DNA from: Erwinia_E haradaeae_H
GTDB lineage: Bacteria; Pseudomonadota; Gammaproteobacteria; Enterobacterales; Enterobacteriaceae
DNA length: 64,000 nucleotides
NCBI RefSeq assembly: GCF_900698885.1
Contig: NZ_LR217705.1
Coordinates: 868,001-932,000 of the forward strand
Reading direction: 5' to 3'
Positions within the stretch are counted from its first letter, which is position 1. Every line of letters begins with the position of its first letter. A model generated the notes under the pieces. That model did no database searches. It saw only the letters and a list, made by a program, of their open reading frames with translations, and was not told the DNA's origin. Shown one piece after another: positions 18,594 to 29,155 of the stretch. A program made the position numbers and the translations under genes.

Positions 18594-18647
18594 ATGGAAT
18601 AACATTCCCTTATAGTATATCTATTTTGTTCATATTGCACTATTTAG

Positions 18648-19121
18648 TTAAAAATTTATTTTTTTCATACGTATCTTCTCTAACTTCCAATCACGCTCTT
18701 TAATTGCTTCTCGCTTGTCATATTGTTTTTTACCTTTTCCGACACCAATCTTCAATTTAGCCCATGAATTTTTCCAATATACTGATAATGAAACAATACT
18801 ATATCCATGACCTTGCACTATATTAGACAATATATTCAACTCTTGCTTATTAAGTAGTAACTTTCGAGTACGTCTTGCATCACACTTCATATCTGGTGAT
18901 ACCACATGAAGAGCTAAAATCGTTGAGTTAATTAAAAATGCTTCTTTACTATGTAAAATTATGTAACTTTCTCTAATATTTACTTGACCGGCACGAAGAG
19001 CTTTTACCTCCCATCCTTTCAATAATAATCCGGCTTCAAATTCTTTTTCAATAAAATATGAATAATAAGCATATTTATTCATAGCAATTGAAATACAAAC
19101 AGGTTTAGTTAATTTCTTCAT
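18648..19121 (-). CDS. smpB: SsrA-binding protein SmpB
   Basis: SmpB binds the tRNA-like part of tmRNA and brings it to stalled ribosomes. The 157-residue OB-fold protein has the diagnostic YFIEKEFEAGLLLKGWEVKALR (in two adjoining blocks, 22-43), TRTRKLLLNKQEL, the LYWKN-like VYWKNSWAKLKIGV and GKKQYDKREAIKERDW, then a basic C-terminal tail. The length is close to E. coli (160). It lies 54 bases upstream of ssrA on the same strand and is divergent from ratA-rnfH, the ancestral arrangement. With ssrA and prfC intact, ribosome rescue and recycling are well maintained. Confidence 0.96.
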   Translation of the reverse strand: MKKLTKPVCISIAMNKYAYYSYFIEKEFEAGLLLKGWEVKALRAGQVNIRESYIILHSKEAFLINSTILALHVVSPDMKCDARRTRKLLLNKQELNILSNIVQGHGYSIVSLSVYWKNSWAKLKIGVGKGKKQYDKREAIKERDWKLEKIRMKKINF

Positions 19122-19940
19122 AACGATAGAAGCACTAGTAATACCATAGTGAGTTTGTTAAAGATTAATAAGTTAACAAAAAATATATTTTATTTCATTA
19201 CTATAATGATTTTACATGTAGCATCTATAATAATATTATAGATAAAACACTTTTTATTCTACTGGAATATATCAAAAATTTAGCTATTTAGCTATTTAGC
19301 TATTTATTTATTTATTTATTTATTTTAGCAGTGTACATTATCCTGTCAATCATCACTATACTATTAAAAGCAATAATTAGTTTAATTTTATCTATTTACA
19401 CTTAAATAATAGTTATTACTTAATTCAAAAATAGAATTAAATTTACATTAAAGTTATCTGTAAAATTAAATCATAAAATATAATGAAAAATATCATTTTA
19501 TCGCCAATCTAAAAAGATTGAAAGTTATATCAAGATTCTATAAAATATAGTAATTAATCTATTCAATATCCACAAAAGAATTAACATAAAATCCTATTGA
19601 TATAAATATAAGTAAGATTTTTTATTAGATGAAAGAGAGTTATTTTACAATTTATTGTAATTCTAAAATAATTATTTTTAAATTAATATAATATATAAAA
19701 TATTAACCTTAATATTGAATACATTCTAAATACTGTCATATATAAACAGTGTACAAAATATTTAGGGAATCTCTAAAACATCTAATCAGCTGATATTAAT
19801 AGTAAAAATTAAGTCTTTTTTTGGATAATTAATAAAATTTTTTAAAAAATAAAAATAAAAACGGCGTGCAATATTTTAAGTAATAATTCACAAGCTTCTA
19901 GGTTTATAAGAAAAGATAAAAAGGCATTACTGGAACAAGT
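19122..19940. other. Divergent spacer between smpB and ratA
   Basis: About 820 very AT-rich bases. It includes a simple-sequence tract at 19281-19324 and must contain promoters for both flanking units, but none is clear. Confidence 0.5.
19281..19324. repeat. Simple-sequence tract: 3 x TAGCTATT then about 6 x TATT
   Basis: Three exact TAGCTATT units (19281-19304) run into consecutive TATT units to about 19324. It is non-coding and typical of slippage-grown repeats. Confidence 0.8.
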
Positions 19941-20378
19941 ATGACCCAGATAAATTGTTCTTTATTCGTACCATTTAGCGTTACAAAAATGTATTCTCTA
20001 GTTAATGATATAGAGAGTTATCCAGAATTTTTATCGGGATGCGTTAGTAGTCAAATTCTAGATTCAAACCCAGTTGAAATTACCGCTTCTATGGATATTT
20101 TTACGATAGGCATTGTGCGCCAAACCTTAGTGACTCGTAATACATTAACTAATAATCATAGCATTCAGATACAATTGATTAAAGGACCATTTCGAGAACT
20201 TAATGGTATCTGGCGTTTTAGCGCTCACAATACAGAATCTTGCCAAATAACATTGAATTTAAATATAGAGTTTAATAATATATTTATGCAGCTAGCCTTT
20301 AATAAGATATGTAAAAAACTAAGCACAAACTTTCTAGCAGCATTTAATCGACGAGCACAAGAGGTTTATTTTGTCTAA
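19941..20378 (+). CDS. ratA: RatA, ribosome-association toxin / Coq10-like START-domain protein
   Basis: A 145-residue single START-like (polyketide cyclase / Coq10) domain. It shows the family's VNDIESYPEFLSGC segment near residues 21-34, GPFRELNGIWRF and the C-terminal helix ending AFNRRAQEVYF. In E. coli RatA was reported to bind 50S subunits and block 70S assembly; the wider family binds quinones, which fits the ubiquinone genes retained here. Which role matters here is not clear from the sequence. The ATG at 19941 aligns with the core domain; E. coli annotations add about 13 residues. It is translationally coupled to rnfH by an 8-base overlap. Confidence 0.9.
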   Translation: MTQINCSLFVPFSVTKMYSLVNDIESYPEFLSGCVSSQILDSNPVEITASMDIFTIGIVRQTLVTRNTLTNNHSIQIQLIKGPFRELNGIWRFSAHNTESCQITLNLNIEFNNIFMQLAFNKICKKLSTNFLAAFNRRAQEVYFV

Positions 20379-20658
20379 TATTTTAGTTGATATTGTTTAT
20401 GCTTTACCAAACAAGCAATATCTTTATCGTGTAGAATTAATTTCAGATAGCAACGTACAGCAAGCTATTATAGCCTCTGGCATCTTAGACTTACGTCCAG
20501 AAATTAATTTACAGAAAAATAAAGTTGGCATTTTTAATCAATTCGTTACATTAAATGACAAACTTCACAATGGTGATCGTGTTGAAATATATCGCCCTAT
20601 AATAGCGTTAAAAAGATCTTCTTCAGTATCACTAAATAACAAGACTAATATAGATTAG
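20371..20658 (+). CDS. rnfH: RnfH (RatB), ubiquitin-like beta-grasp protein
   Basis: A 95-residue RnfH-family protein of ubiquitin-like fold, with VDIVYALPNKQYLYRVEL at the N-terminus, LRPEINLQKNKVGIF and the closing GDRVEIYRPIIA. The start is TTG at 20371, inside the end of ratA, with GAGG at 20361-20364 six bases upstream, so it depends on ratA translation. In other bacteria rnfH is linked either to rnf genes or to ratA; the biochemical role is not settled. In E. coli bamE lies convergently beyond it, but no bamE is seen here. Confidence 0.9.
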   Translation: MSNILVDIVYALPNKQYLYRVELISDSNVQQAIIASGILDLRPEINLQKNKVGIFNQFVTLNDKLHNGDRVEIYRPIIALKRSSSVSLNNKTNID

Positions 20659-21602
20659 TATCTCTATACATTCTGACACTCTAGGTATATATAATTCATT
20701 TCATTTGTAATTATATCTATTTTTATTAATATTTTTATGCATCTACTATAGATAGCATGCATCCTGTTTTACATATAGGACAATATCCTATACACTTTTT
20801 AAAATAAAAGACTCTACATAAAATGTGACTTCTATTTAAAAAGATTTTTAAAAGCTACAATACAAAAATGTCCCATTAATTTATATAAAAATATAGCAAA
20901 ATAACTTCTGTATTTATTCGAACCTTATTATTTTTACGTATACAATAATCTCAATTTAATTTTAGATAATTAATTATAGCAAAGAAGATCAATTAATTTC
21001 TAAAAAACTAACCATACTTCAAGGAGAATTTCTCTTTGAAGTATGGTTAGTTTTTTATCTTTACTAATCTACATGGTAGGTAGCAAAGTATAGAACCATA
21101 CATCTGAATCACATAAAGAACAAAAATTAAAAACAGAAATAAATCGTATGATATTAAGCTACATTCACTATAATATATAGAATCTTATTCTTTATAACAT
21201 ACAAAATATTATATATTATATAGTTTAAGCTCTGCAGTTATAGTGATAAAACTCAATGTAAACTAAATAATTATTTAGTTCATATGTATAAACTATAAAT
21301 ATATGCATTGGTAAATAAATTACTAATTATTATGTAGATTTTTGCGCTATAATTATGATAAGAATCTATATGTTAGCATAAAATTATTTTTTTGATTTAT
21401 TATCAAGCCACAACCTTATTCCAACAAACATCATGCTTATAATAAGTCTAAATAATATTTTTTATTAACTGTATATAAATAACTTACCTTTTGTGTTATT
21501 ATATATACTCATAAAGTATAGTCACAATATTTACAGCTCATCGTACCTGTAAGGTTTTATTGTAAAAGTCCATATCAGAATATAATATCAAATATATTCC
21601 TT
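20659..21602. other. Convergent spacer between rnfH and prfC
   Basis: About 940 AT-rich bases between convergent genes. The only strong structure is the long hairpin at 21002-21056. The position expected for bamE holds no recognisable coding sequence. Confidence 0.6.
21002..21056. terminator. Very long near-perfect hairpin, likely bidirectional terminator
   Basis: Arms 21002-21028 and 21030-21056 are complementary at all 27 positions, with one G-U wobble. The outer ends are A6 and T6, so each strand gives a stem followed by a U-run. It lies between convergent rnfH and prfC, about 340 and 550 bases beyond their stops. Its perfection in eroded DNA is unusual. Confidence 0.65.
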
Positions 21603-23192
21603 CTAATGCTCGCAAGTCTCCAAAAAAATAACTTCTGGATAACGTTCTTGGGTCATCTGTAATTTGACCATGCTAGTGGCAAGATAAGTTAAATTACCAG
21701 AACCATCAATAGCTAAATTGCTCTCATTATAATTCTGAAATTTTGAAAATTCCCTATTATTATCACATACTACCCATCTTGCAGTAATGATATTTATCAT
21801 CTTATACACCGCATGAACGTTATATTCATTTTTAAGGCGTGAAACAACTACATCAAATTGTAGCGCGCCTATTGCTCCAAGAATCAAATCATTATTATGT
21901 ACCGGTCGAAATATTTGTACAGCACCCTCTTCTGATAGTTGTATTAAACCCTTTAGAAGTTGTTTCTGCTTCATGGGATCACAAAGAGATATTCGACGAA
22001 ATAGTTCTGGAGCAAAATTTGGAATACCAGTAAACTCTATTTTCTCACCTTCTGTAAAGGTGTCTCCAATATGGATTGTGCCATGATTGTGTAATCCAAT
22101 TATATCGCCTGGATATGCCTCGGTAGCCCTTAAACGGTCATCAGCCATAAAGGTTATCGCATAAGCAATCATTAGATCTTTTCCAGTTCTAACTTGATGT
22201 AATTTCATTCCTTTTTTGTATTTTCCAGAGACTACTCGCATAAAAGCCACTCGATCACGATGTTTTGGATCCATATTAGCTTGAATTTTAAAGACAAAAC
22301 CGCTAAATTTTTTATCATTCGCGGTTATAGTGCGCAAATTTGTACGCCGAGGCATCGGAGGTGGCGCCCACTGAACAATCCCGTCAAGCATGTGATCAAC
22401 CCCAAAATTACCTAATGCAGTGCCAAAAAATACTGGAGTTAAGTCGCCGCTTCTAAATGTCTCACAATTAAATACATGTGACGCACCATGAAGTAATTCT
22501 AGATCGCTTCTCAGTTGATCTGCAAGATCCTCGCCAATTGCAGTATCTACATCTGGATTATATAAACCTTGAATTTTATTTACTTTCTGAATAGTATGAC
22601 CTTGACCAGATCGATAGAGGTATATAATATCTTTATATAAATGGTAGACTCCTTTAAATAATTTTCCACAACCTATTGGCCAAGTTATCGGGGCACAGAT
22701 AATTTTAAGGTTGCTTTCCACTTCATCTAGAACTTCTATAGGATCACGAATATCACGATCTACTTTATTCATAAAAGTAATAATCGGTGTATTTCGCAAT
22801 CTGGTGACACTCATAAGTTGACGGGTTCGATCTTCTACGCCTTTTGCGGAATCTATCAACATGAGACAGCAATCTACTGCCGTTAGAGTGCGATAAGTAT
22901 CTTCAGAAAAATCTTCATGTCCTGGAGTATCTAGAAGATTAATTAAACTACCTTGATAAAGAAACTGCATTACGGACGTGGTTACAGAAATACCACGTTG
23001 CTTTTCTATAGTCATCCAATCAGATCTGCTGTATTTATTAGCAGTAGAACCTTTAACCCCAGCGGCAATTTGAAACACTTGTCCGAATAATAGCACCTTT
23101 TCAGTAATAGTAGTTTTACCAGCATCCGGATGAGCAATAATAGCAAACGTACGTCGGCGCAAGACCTCTTGCATATAAGATAGATTTAGCAT
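21603..23192 (-). CDS. prfC: Peptide chain release factor 3 (RF3)
   Basis: RF3 is a GTPase that recycles RF1/RF2 from the ribosome after peptide release. The product has 529 residues, exactly the E. coli length. GTPase elements are the P-loop A20HPDAGKTT28, D88TPGH (G3) and N142KVD145 (G4). The later beta-barrel and C-terminal domains are full length (QANMDPKHRDRVAFMRVVSGKY in two blocks, PELFRRI, EEGAVQ). RF3 is dispensable in E. coli and often lost from reduced genomes, so its intact state is notable. It is transcribed alone from 23192. Confidence 0.97.
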   Translation of the reverse strand: MLNLSYMQEVLRRRTFAIIAHPDAGKTTITEKVLLFGQVFQIAAGVKGSTANKYSRSDWMTIEKQRGISVTTSVMQFLYQGSLINLLDTPGHEDFSEDTYRTLTAVDCCLMLIDSAKGVEDRTRQLMSVTRLRNTPIITFMNKVDRDIRDPIEVLDEVESNLKIICAPITWPIGCGKLFKGVYHLYKDIIYLYRSGQGHTIQKVNKIQGLYNPDVDTAIGEDLADQLRSDLELLHGASHVFNCETFRSGDLTPVFFGTALGNFGVDHMLDGIVQWAPPPMPRRTNLRTITANDKKFSGFVFKIQANMDPKHRDRVAFMRVVSGKYKKGMKLHQVRTGKDLMIAYAITFMADDRLRATEAYPGDIIGLHNHGTIHIGDTFTEGEKIEFTGIPNFAPELFRRISLCDPMKQKQLLKGLIQLSEEGAVQIFRPVHNNDLILGAIGALQFDVVVSRLKNEYNVHAVYKMINIITARWVVCDNNREFSKFQNYNESNLAIDGSGNLTYLATSMVKLQMTQERYPEVIFLETCEH

Positions 23193-24759
23193 AAAATTCT
23201 TCTAATTTAACACAGAGATACTGTGCAATACTGGATTGAAACGTAAAAATTATTACTGACTGTATTAAACTGTAAATATTTTATTCATGTCAGTGAAATC
23301 TATTATTTTATACACGATTAACGAGTGTTTGAAGAATCATGGATTATATCAGAATACATGCAACGATAAGGTAAAAAATTACCACTAACTTAAAATATTC
23401 AGACAAGGGATAATATATCGCGTAATGTTAATAACACTAGATAAACTAATTCGCACTGTCTACTATTCTCTAAAAATTCTTCTTAATACAATTAACTGGT
23501 TCGGCGTCCAAATTAAAAGACCTGATTAATAAAAAACTATAAATATAAAACAGAAAGACAAAACAATTTATCCACACATCCCTGAGAGTGAAATCTATTA
23601 AAATGCTGACAGGTGATTTTCAGTAAACTATAGAGAAACGCATTATAATAAATCAATTATATATACAAAGCGGTAAAATATAAATCAGTATACAATATCT
23701 TACAATTCTCTACACCTTTTTTCCGCCATCATTATATTTGATAAATAACCTTATAAAATCTCTAAAGATGATCATACGCACAGTACATGATGTCTAAAAC
23801 TATGCATATTTTTAACCTAACGCATACCAAATGACATCATGGAATCTAGCAAAATGTAATTACTTCTATAACCTATAACATTGTATAATATGAACGCTAT
23901 AAATATTTAAAACCTATGCCATCGTACTTCTAACATCATAGTATAATACTATATCATCAAGATTTTATAAGGAATATCTCCAAAAATATAGGGTTATTTA
24001 TCTATATCTGACTATTAAGTACAGCTGATTCATAATGATATCTGACATACTAAACCTGATTTCAATATAGATCGACTGTATATCTCTTATACTACATTTA
24101 TTTTATGTATTAAAATATCCATGGACTTTTTGATATTCTTTTTATCATATTGAAATTTAATGAATAATATTCTATTATAATTTTTACTTATTTTTACTAA
24201 AAAGATACTTATTCAAGATACATGATCAATCAATAAACTGTAGTTTACGACTAGATCATCATATCAACTCATGCCACTAGTATTATGAATTATTTCACTA
24301 ATTACACACAAGATATATCTAAATAAAATTAGTGCTGTCAACATACTCAAGTACTCTTATTGCATCCATTAATGCATGACATGGAGTGTATAGATACAAT
24401 CTATCTAAAAAATTTTTATACATCTATGCTACAGTATAGAAAAAGATATATTATTTAGTTAAAAACATGCTCAACTAAAAATATTATCTTGTATTTCCTA
24501 TACAGCAACAATCTTTTTGATTAATACAAAGATCTATCTTTTTAAAAAAAACTTAAAACATCTTATATAAAACATATAGTTTTTTAAAACATATATATTC
24601 ATCTTCTAAAATATATTTACTATTTTTAACCTTTTAATACTCTGATAAAATATTCTATATCAATCACTTAAGTCACAATGATTTATTTTTAATAATGTTT
24701 TATTATTGTATAATACATAATAAATTTCGCAGTATACATTAATATCATCTGGAATAAAT
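23193..24759. other. Gene-free stretch between prfC and alaS, in the place of recA-recX
   Basis: About 1.57 kb between divergent genes. In E. coli and relatives recA-recX sit directly upstream of alaS. Neither is present, and I could not recognise residual RecA motifs such as the P-loop. No other gene is visible. Confidence 0.6.
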
Positions 24760-27393
24760 ATGAGTAAAAGCACTGCACAAATTCGTCAAGAATTTCTTAA
24801 TTTTTTCTATAGCAAAGGGCATAAGATTATAACTAGTAGCCCACTGATACTGCCTAATGACACAACACTATTATTTACTAATGCTGGCATGAATCAGTTC
24901 AAAAGTATTTTTCTTGGACAAGAAAAACCAAAATATACTCGTGTAACTACTTCTCAACGTTGTTTGAGAGTCGGCGGTAAACATAATGACTTAGAAAAGG
25001 TAGGCTATACTGCACGTCATCATACATTTTTTGAAATGCTTGGAAACTTTAGCTTTGGTGATTATTTTAAAGAAGAGGCAATCTCATTTGCCTGGGAATT
25101 GCTCACTAGTCCAAAATGGTTTGGATTACCGAAACATAAACTATTAGTTACGGTATACGCAGAAGATAATGAAACTTTTAAAATTTGGGAAAAAAACATT
25201 GGATTACCGCTTGAGCGTATTATTCGAATCGGTAATAACAAGGGCGGCCCTTATGCCTCAGATAACTTTTGGCAAATGAGCGAAACAGGCCCTTGCGGTC
25301 CATGCTCTGAAATATTCTTCGATCATGGTGATCATATTCCAGGAGGGCTACCAGGTAGCACAAAAGAGAATGGAGATCGTTATATTGAGATATGGAATCT
25401 TGTCTTCATGCAGTTTAATCGTAAGTCCGATGGCACTATGATACCTCTACCGGTGCCGGCAGTTGATACAGGAATGGGGCTAGAACGTATTGCAGCAGTT
25501 ATTCAAAATGTTCACTCAAATTATAATATTGATCTATTTAAAGCACTAATTAAATCAATTATTCAAATTACAGGAACTACTAAAATTCATGATCAATCAT
25601 TACACGTTATTGCAGATCATATTAGGTCATGTGCGTTTCTCATTGCAGATGGAGTGCTACCATCAAATGAGAACCGCTCTTATGTATTACGCCGTCTAAT
25701 TCGCAGAGCTGTACGTCATGGGTACACATTAGGCGCGCAAAAAGGTTTCTTTTTTAAACTAGTATCTCCATTAATTTATGCTATGAATGAAGGTGCAGAG
25801 ATTCTTAAGAAAAATCACAATAAAATAGAAAAAGTTCTAAAAACTGAAGAAGAAAAATGCGCAAAAATACTAAAGAATGGAATTCTTCTATTAAATCAAG
25901 AACTGAGAAAGACATCAAGTAATATACTTAATGGTAAGGTAATATTCCGCTTATATGATACATTTGGGTTTCCCGTAGAATTAATTGAAGATATATGCAA
26001 CGAGCGTCACATATCCGTAGATAAAGTAGGTTTTACACTTGCTATGCAAGAACAGCGCCAGAGAGCAAGAAATTCAAGTGGTTTTAATGCTAATTATAAC
26101 AATATACTCTATATCACTCATAAATCAAAATTTAAAGGTTATGATTGTTTACAACTAAATGCAATGATTTCTATGATTATTGTTAATGAAGAAATAGTAG
26201 ATACTATCCATTCTGGACAAGATGGAATTATAATTCTTGATTATACACCCTTCTATCCTGAAGGTGGTGGACAAATTGGCGATATCGGTGCTCTCCAGGC
26301 TCATCATGATACTTGTTTTATAATAAAAAATACAAAAAGATACTCTCAAGCTATCGGTCATATCGGTACACTCAATCATGGAAAACTAAGTAAGGGTGAC
26401 ACTGTTTTAGCGCAAGTTGATGAAAAAAATCAAACAAGTATTCGCCTCAATCATTCAGCAACCCACCTACTACAAGCTGCCTTACGCCTCATTCTTGGGT
26501 CAAAAGTTGCGCAAAAGGGGTCACTCATTACTGCACAAGGTTTACGTTTTGATTTTGCATATGATCAGCCAATGACGCAACAAGAAATTCGTCAAGTGGA
26601 AATAATAATTAATGAACAAATTCGCCGAAACGTACCTATTGAGGCACAGGTAATGGAATTAAATAAAGCTATAAATCTTGGAGCTATAGCTTTATTTAAT
26701 GAAAAATATGACCAATATGTTCGAGTTTTAAAAATAGATGACTTTTCTATAGAGCTCTGTGGAGGAACGCATGCTCATCGTACAGGCGATATTGGACTTT
26801 TTCGTATAACTTCTGAATCAGGTAGTGCATCAGGAGTGCGACGTATTGAAGCCGTAACTGGAGAAGAAGCATTATTACATATATACTACCCATATGACAC
26901 ATTATCAGAAATTGCTCAACTACTAAAATCTAATCACCGTAATCTATATAAAAAAATCAGCTCTCTCATGGAATATGCGCATACTTTAGAAAAACAATTA
27001 CAAAAACTACAAAAACAACAAGTTATACAAGAGAGTTTATTCTTGAGAAAACAATCTATAAAAATAAAAAATACTCCGGTAATAATCAACCATATAAAAA
27101 TTTTAGAACCTAAAATGCTCCGCATCCTAGTTGATAATCTTAAGAATCATTTAGGATCAACGATTATTGTGTTAGCAACTATTTCGAACGGCAAGATCTC
27201 TCTAGTTACTGGCGTAACGAAGGATCTCATTCATCATATTACAGCTACTCATCTCTTAGAGTATCTAGCAAAACAAATTAACGGAAAGGGTGGAGGAAGC
27301 CCATATCTGGCGCAAGCAACTGGTATAAATACAGAGGCTTTACCTAAAGCTTTAACTAACGTAAAATCATGGATCTCAGACAGGTTAGAATAA
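24760..27393 (+). CDS. alaS: Alanyl-tRNA synthetase
   Basis: AlaS charges tRNA-Ala and edits mischarged Ser and Gly. The 877-residue product matches the E. coli length (876). The class II catalytic core occupies the first 250 or so residues (FTNAGMNQFK, TSQRCLRVGGKHNDLE, HHTFFEMLGNFSFGDY). The editing domain has zinc ligands H565, H569 (HSATH), C667 and H671 (CGGTH). The C-terminal C-Ala domain ends with GKGGGSPYLAQATG. The substrate tRNA-Ala(GGC) is encoded at 42674. Unlike metG it has kept all domains. csrA follows as in other enterics, after a 480-base gap. Confidence 0.97.
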   Translation: MSKSTAQIRQEFLNFFYSKGHKIITSSPLILPNDTTLLFTNAGMNQFKSIFLGQEKPKYTRVTTSQRCLRVGGKHNDLEKVGYTARHHTFFEMLGNFSFGDYFKEEAISFAWELLTSPKWFGLPKHKLLVTVYAEDNETFKIWEKNIGLPLERIIRIGNNKGGPYASDNFWQMSETGPCGPCSEIFFDHGDHIPGGLPGSTKENGDRYIEIWNLVFMQFNRKSDGTMIPLPVPAVDTGMGLERIAAVIQNVHSNYNIDLFKALIKSIIQITGTTKIHDQSLHVIADHIRSCAFLIADGVLPSNENRSYVLRRLIRRAVRHGYTLGAQKGFFFKLVSPLIYAMNEGAEILKKNHNKIEKVLKTEEEKCAKILKNGILLLNQELRKTSSNILNGKVIFRLYDTFGFPVELIEDICNERHISVDKVGFTLAMQEQRQRARNSSGFNANYNNILYITHKSKFKGYDCLQLNAMISMIIVNEEIVDTIHSGQDGIIILDYTPFYPEGGGQIGDIGALQAHHDTCFIIKNTKRYSQAIGHIGTLNHGKLSKGDTVLAQVDEKNQTSIRLNHSATHLLQAALRLILGSKVAQKGSLITAQGLRFDFAYDQPMTQQEIRQVEIIINEQIRRNVPIEAQVMELNKAINLGAIALFNEKYDQYVRVLKIDDFSIELCGGTHAHRTGDIGLFRITSESGSASGVRRIEAVTGEEALLHIYYPYDTLSEIAQLLKSNHRNLYKKISSLMEYAHTLEKQLQKLQKQQVIQESLFLRKQSIKIKNTPVIINHIKILEPKMLRILVDNLKNHLGSTIIVLATISNGKISLVTGVTKDLIHHITATHLLEYLAKQINGKGGGSPYLAQATGINTEALPKALTNVKSWISDRLE

Positions 27394-27873
27394 TCTTATG
27401 TATGTTTTATTTTTACATTGACAAAGAAATATGTTTGTTATTATGCTTTAATAATATTCATTAATTATTATACAATTTTCTCTTTCTTAAAGTGCAATGT
27501 TATCTAAAAAATTCTATCTTATTTAAGGTGCACGGATTAAATCATAATAAGGTAAGCAATGTATTTAGTAAAACAGCAAATTAACCTACAGAATATACTG
27601 TATAATAAATATTATATTATACAAGAAAGCCTATCAAAGTACTCAGAAAAGCATTATTTAAATTATCCTAAGAAACTGAAGATCATAATATCTACGGTAA
27701 GAATATAATATGGCTTTTTATCTATATTTAATCTTAAGAAATAGAATAAGATAGTATAGTATACATATAAGACTATAGTGTCTAAGCTAGCATATAACGT
27801 AGTATTCTAATATTTTCTTAGAACTCTCGAACCCACAGTGCGACCACTATATTAATCTGTTTAGGAGACAACA
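27394..27873. other. Spacer between alaS and csrA
   Basis: About 480 AT-rich bases. It should include the csrA promoter and leader; the csrA ribosome-binding site TTAGGAGA is clear near its end. No gene is recognised. Confidence 0.6.
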
Positions 27874-28059
27874 ATGCTTATTCTAACTCGTCGAGTTGGT
27901 GAAACTCTGATGATCGGTGATGAAGTAACTGTTACTGTATTAGGAGTCAAAGGTAATCAAATACGTATTGGTGTTAACGCTCCTCAAAAAATTTCAGTGC
28001 ATCGTGAAGAAATTTATCAGCGTATACAAGCAGAAAAAACACAGCAAACAATTTACTAA
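27874..28059 (+). CDS. csrA: Carbon storage regulator CsrA
   Basis: CsrA is a small dimeric RNA-binding protein that controls translation and stability of mRNAs by binding GGA motifs. The product has 61 residues and is nearly identical to E. coli CsrA, with RNA-contacting L4TRRVGE and the VHREEIYQRI segment with R44 kept. A strong AGGAG about 8 bases before the ATG is itself a GGA site and could allow autoregulation, as in E. coli. The near-complete conservation points to strong selection. In E. coli serV and the argV cluster follow csrA; here they are near 52.7 kb. Confidence 0.97.
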   Translation: MLILTRRVGETLMIGDEVTVTVLGVKGNQIRIGVNAPQKISVHREEIYQRIQAEKTQQTIY

Positions 28060-29155
28060 TATATTTTTATTCAGTGTCAATATAATCTAAAAACGAAGTA
28101 ATATTTATTATGACAGCTAGTTTCTTGACATATATCATATGATTCGTTGAATCTATATGATATATGTCATATTTTCGTCAAAATAATTTTAATTAAACAT
28201 TAAAATAAAAACCTTTACAATAAGTATACAGTGACAATAAGATAAAAAATTTATAAATATAATGTATATTTATAAGATTTTTTAATAAAAAATCTTAGCT
28301 AGATAGCCATCTAATATCATTTTTTAATCAAAACTTTATGTACTAACTGTAAAATATAGTATAATATTAAGTATAATATATAGATCGGATTATCTATTTC
28401 ACTTAATTAAATAATATAGTTGTGCGTTATACACACTCTTTTACAATATATAAATTGATAAATTGAATAAATCAAAAATGTATTTGCTCAAAGATATGCC
28501 CAATCAAGAACTGTATAATCTATATTATATCTTTCTAAGAAAATAAAATAATTATTTACAAAATACCATTTATTCACTCAAATACTAAGATAATTCAGAG
28601 TTATAATATCAACCATTATCATATATAAGATACTTATATATCTTACATGAACTTCAACATTCTATTTCTCATATTAGAGAAAACATGAAAATACACATCA
28701 ATCAAAATTAAAAGATTAAGATAATAGAATAAAGTCTCTAAAATAGGAATAATTTATATTAAGTTATATAAATTTAATAAAAAATATTTTTATATAGGGT
28801 ATGTATTAAATTACAGTTATCTATTTACAGAAATATTGCTAGCATGACTAAAATTATATGCGACTAAAGTTCTGATCGATAACAAGATAATGATATTGAT
28901 AATTCTAAGTAAGCTTGGACCACCCTGATTTGCTTTAATCTTAAAAAATGTTTATCTGACACAGTCACTAGACGCTCTTACTAGTAATTTTGTTAAGACC
29001 ATCTTTTCAATCTCCAACTAATGCATCAAAAATTATACCTTACTGCGACATATAAAAATTATAAAATTTTTTTCTACAACAAGAGGTGCACAAAATACAT
29101 CAGATGATGCTAAAATTTTTTCTAACACAAAATAATTCTGATAAGCATTATTCGT
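28060..29155. other. Gene-free stretch between csrA and lptF
   Basis: About 1.1 kb. A hairpin at 28127-28168 probably ends csrA. The tRNA-Ser/tRNA-Arg genes that follow csrA in E. coli are not here. No open frame of interest was seen. Confidence 0.6.
28127..28168 (+). terminator. Hairpin downstream of csrA, possible terminator
   Basis: A 14-bp perfect outer stem (28127-28140 with 28155-28168) continues, after one bulged T, into a 5-bp inner stem with a GTT loop. It is followed by ATATTTTCG, a weak U-run. It begins 68 bases after the csrA stop. Confidence 0.5.
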
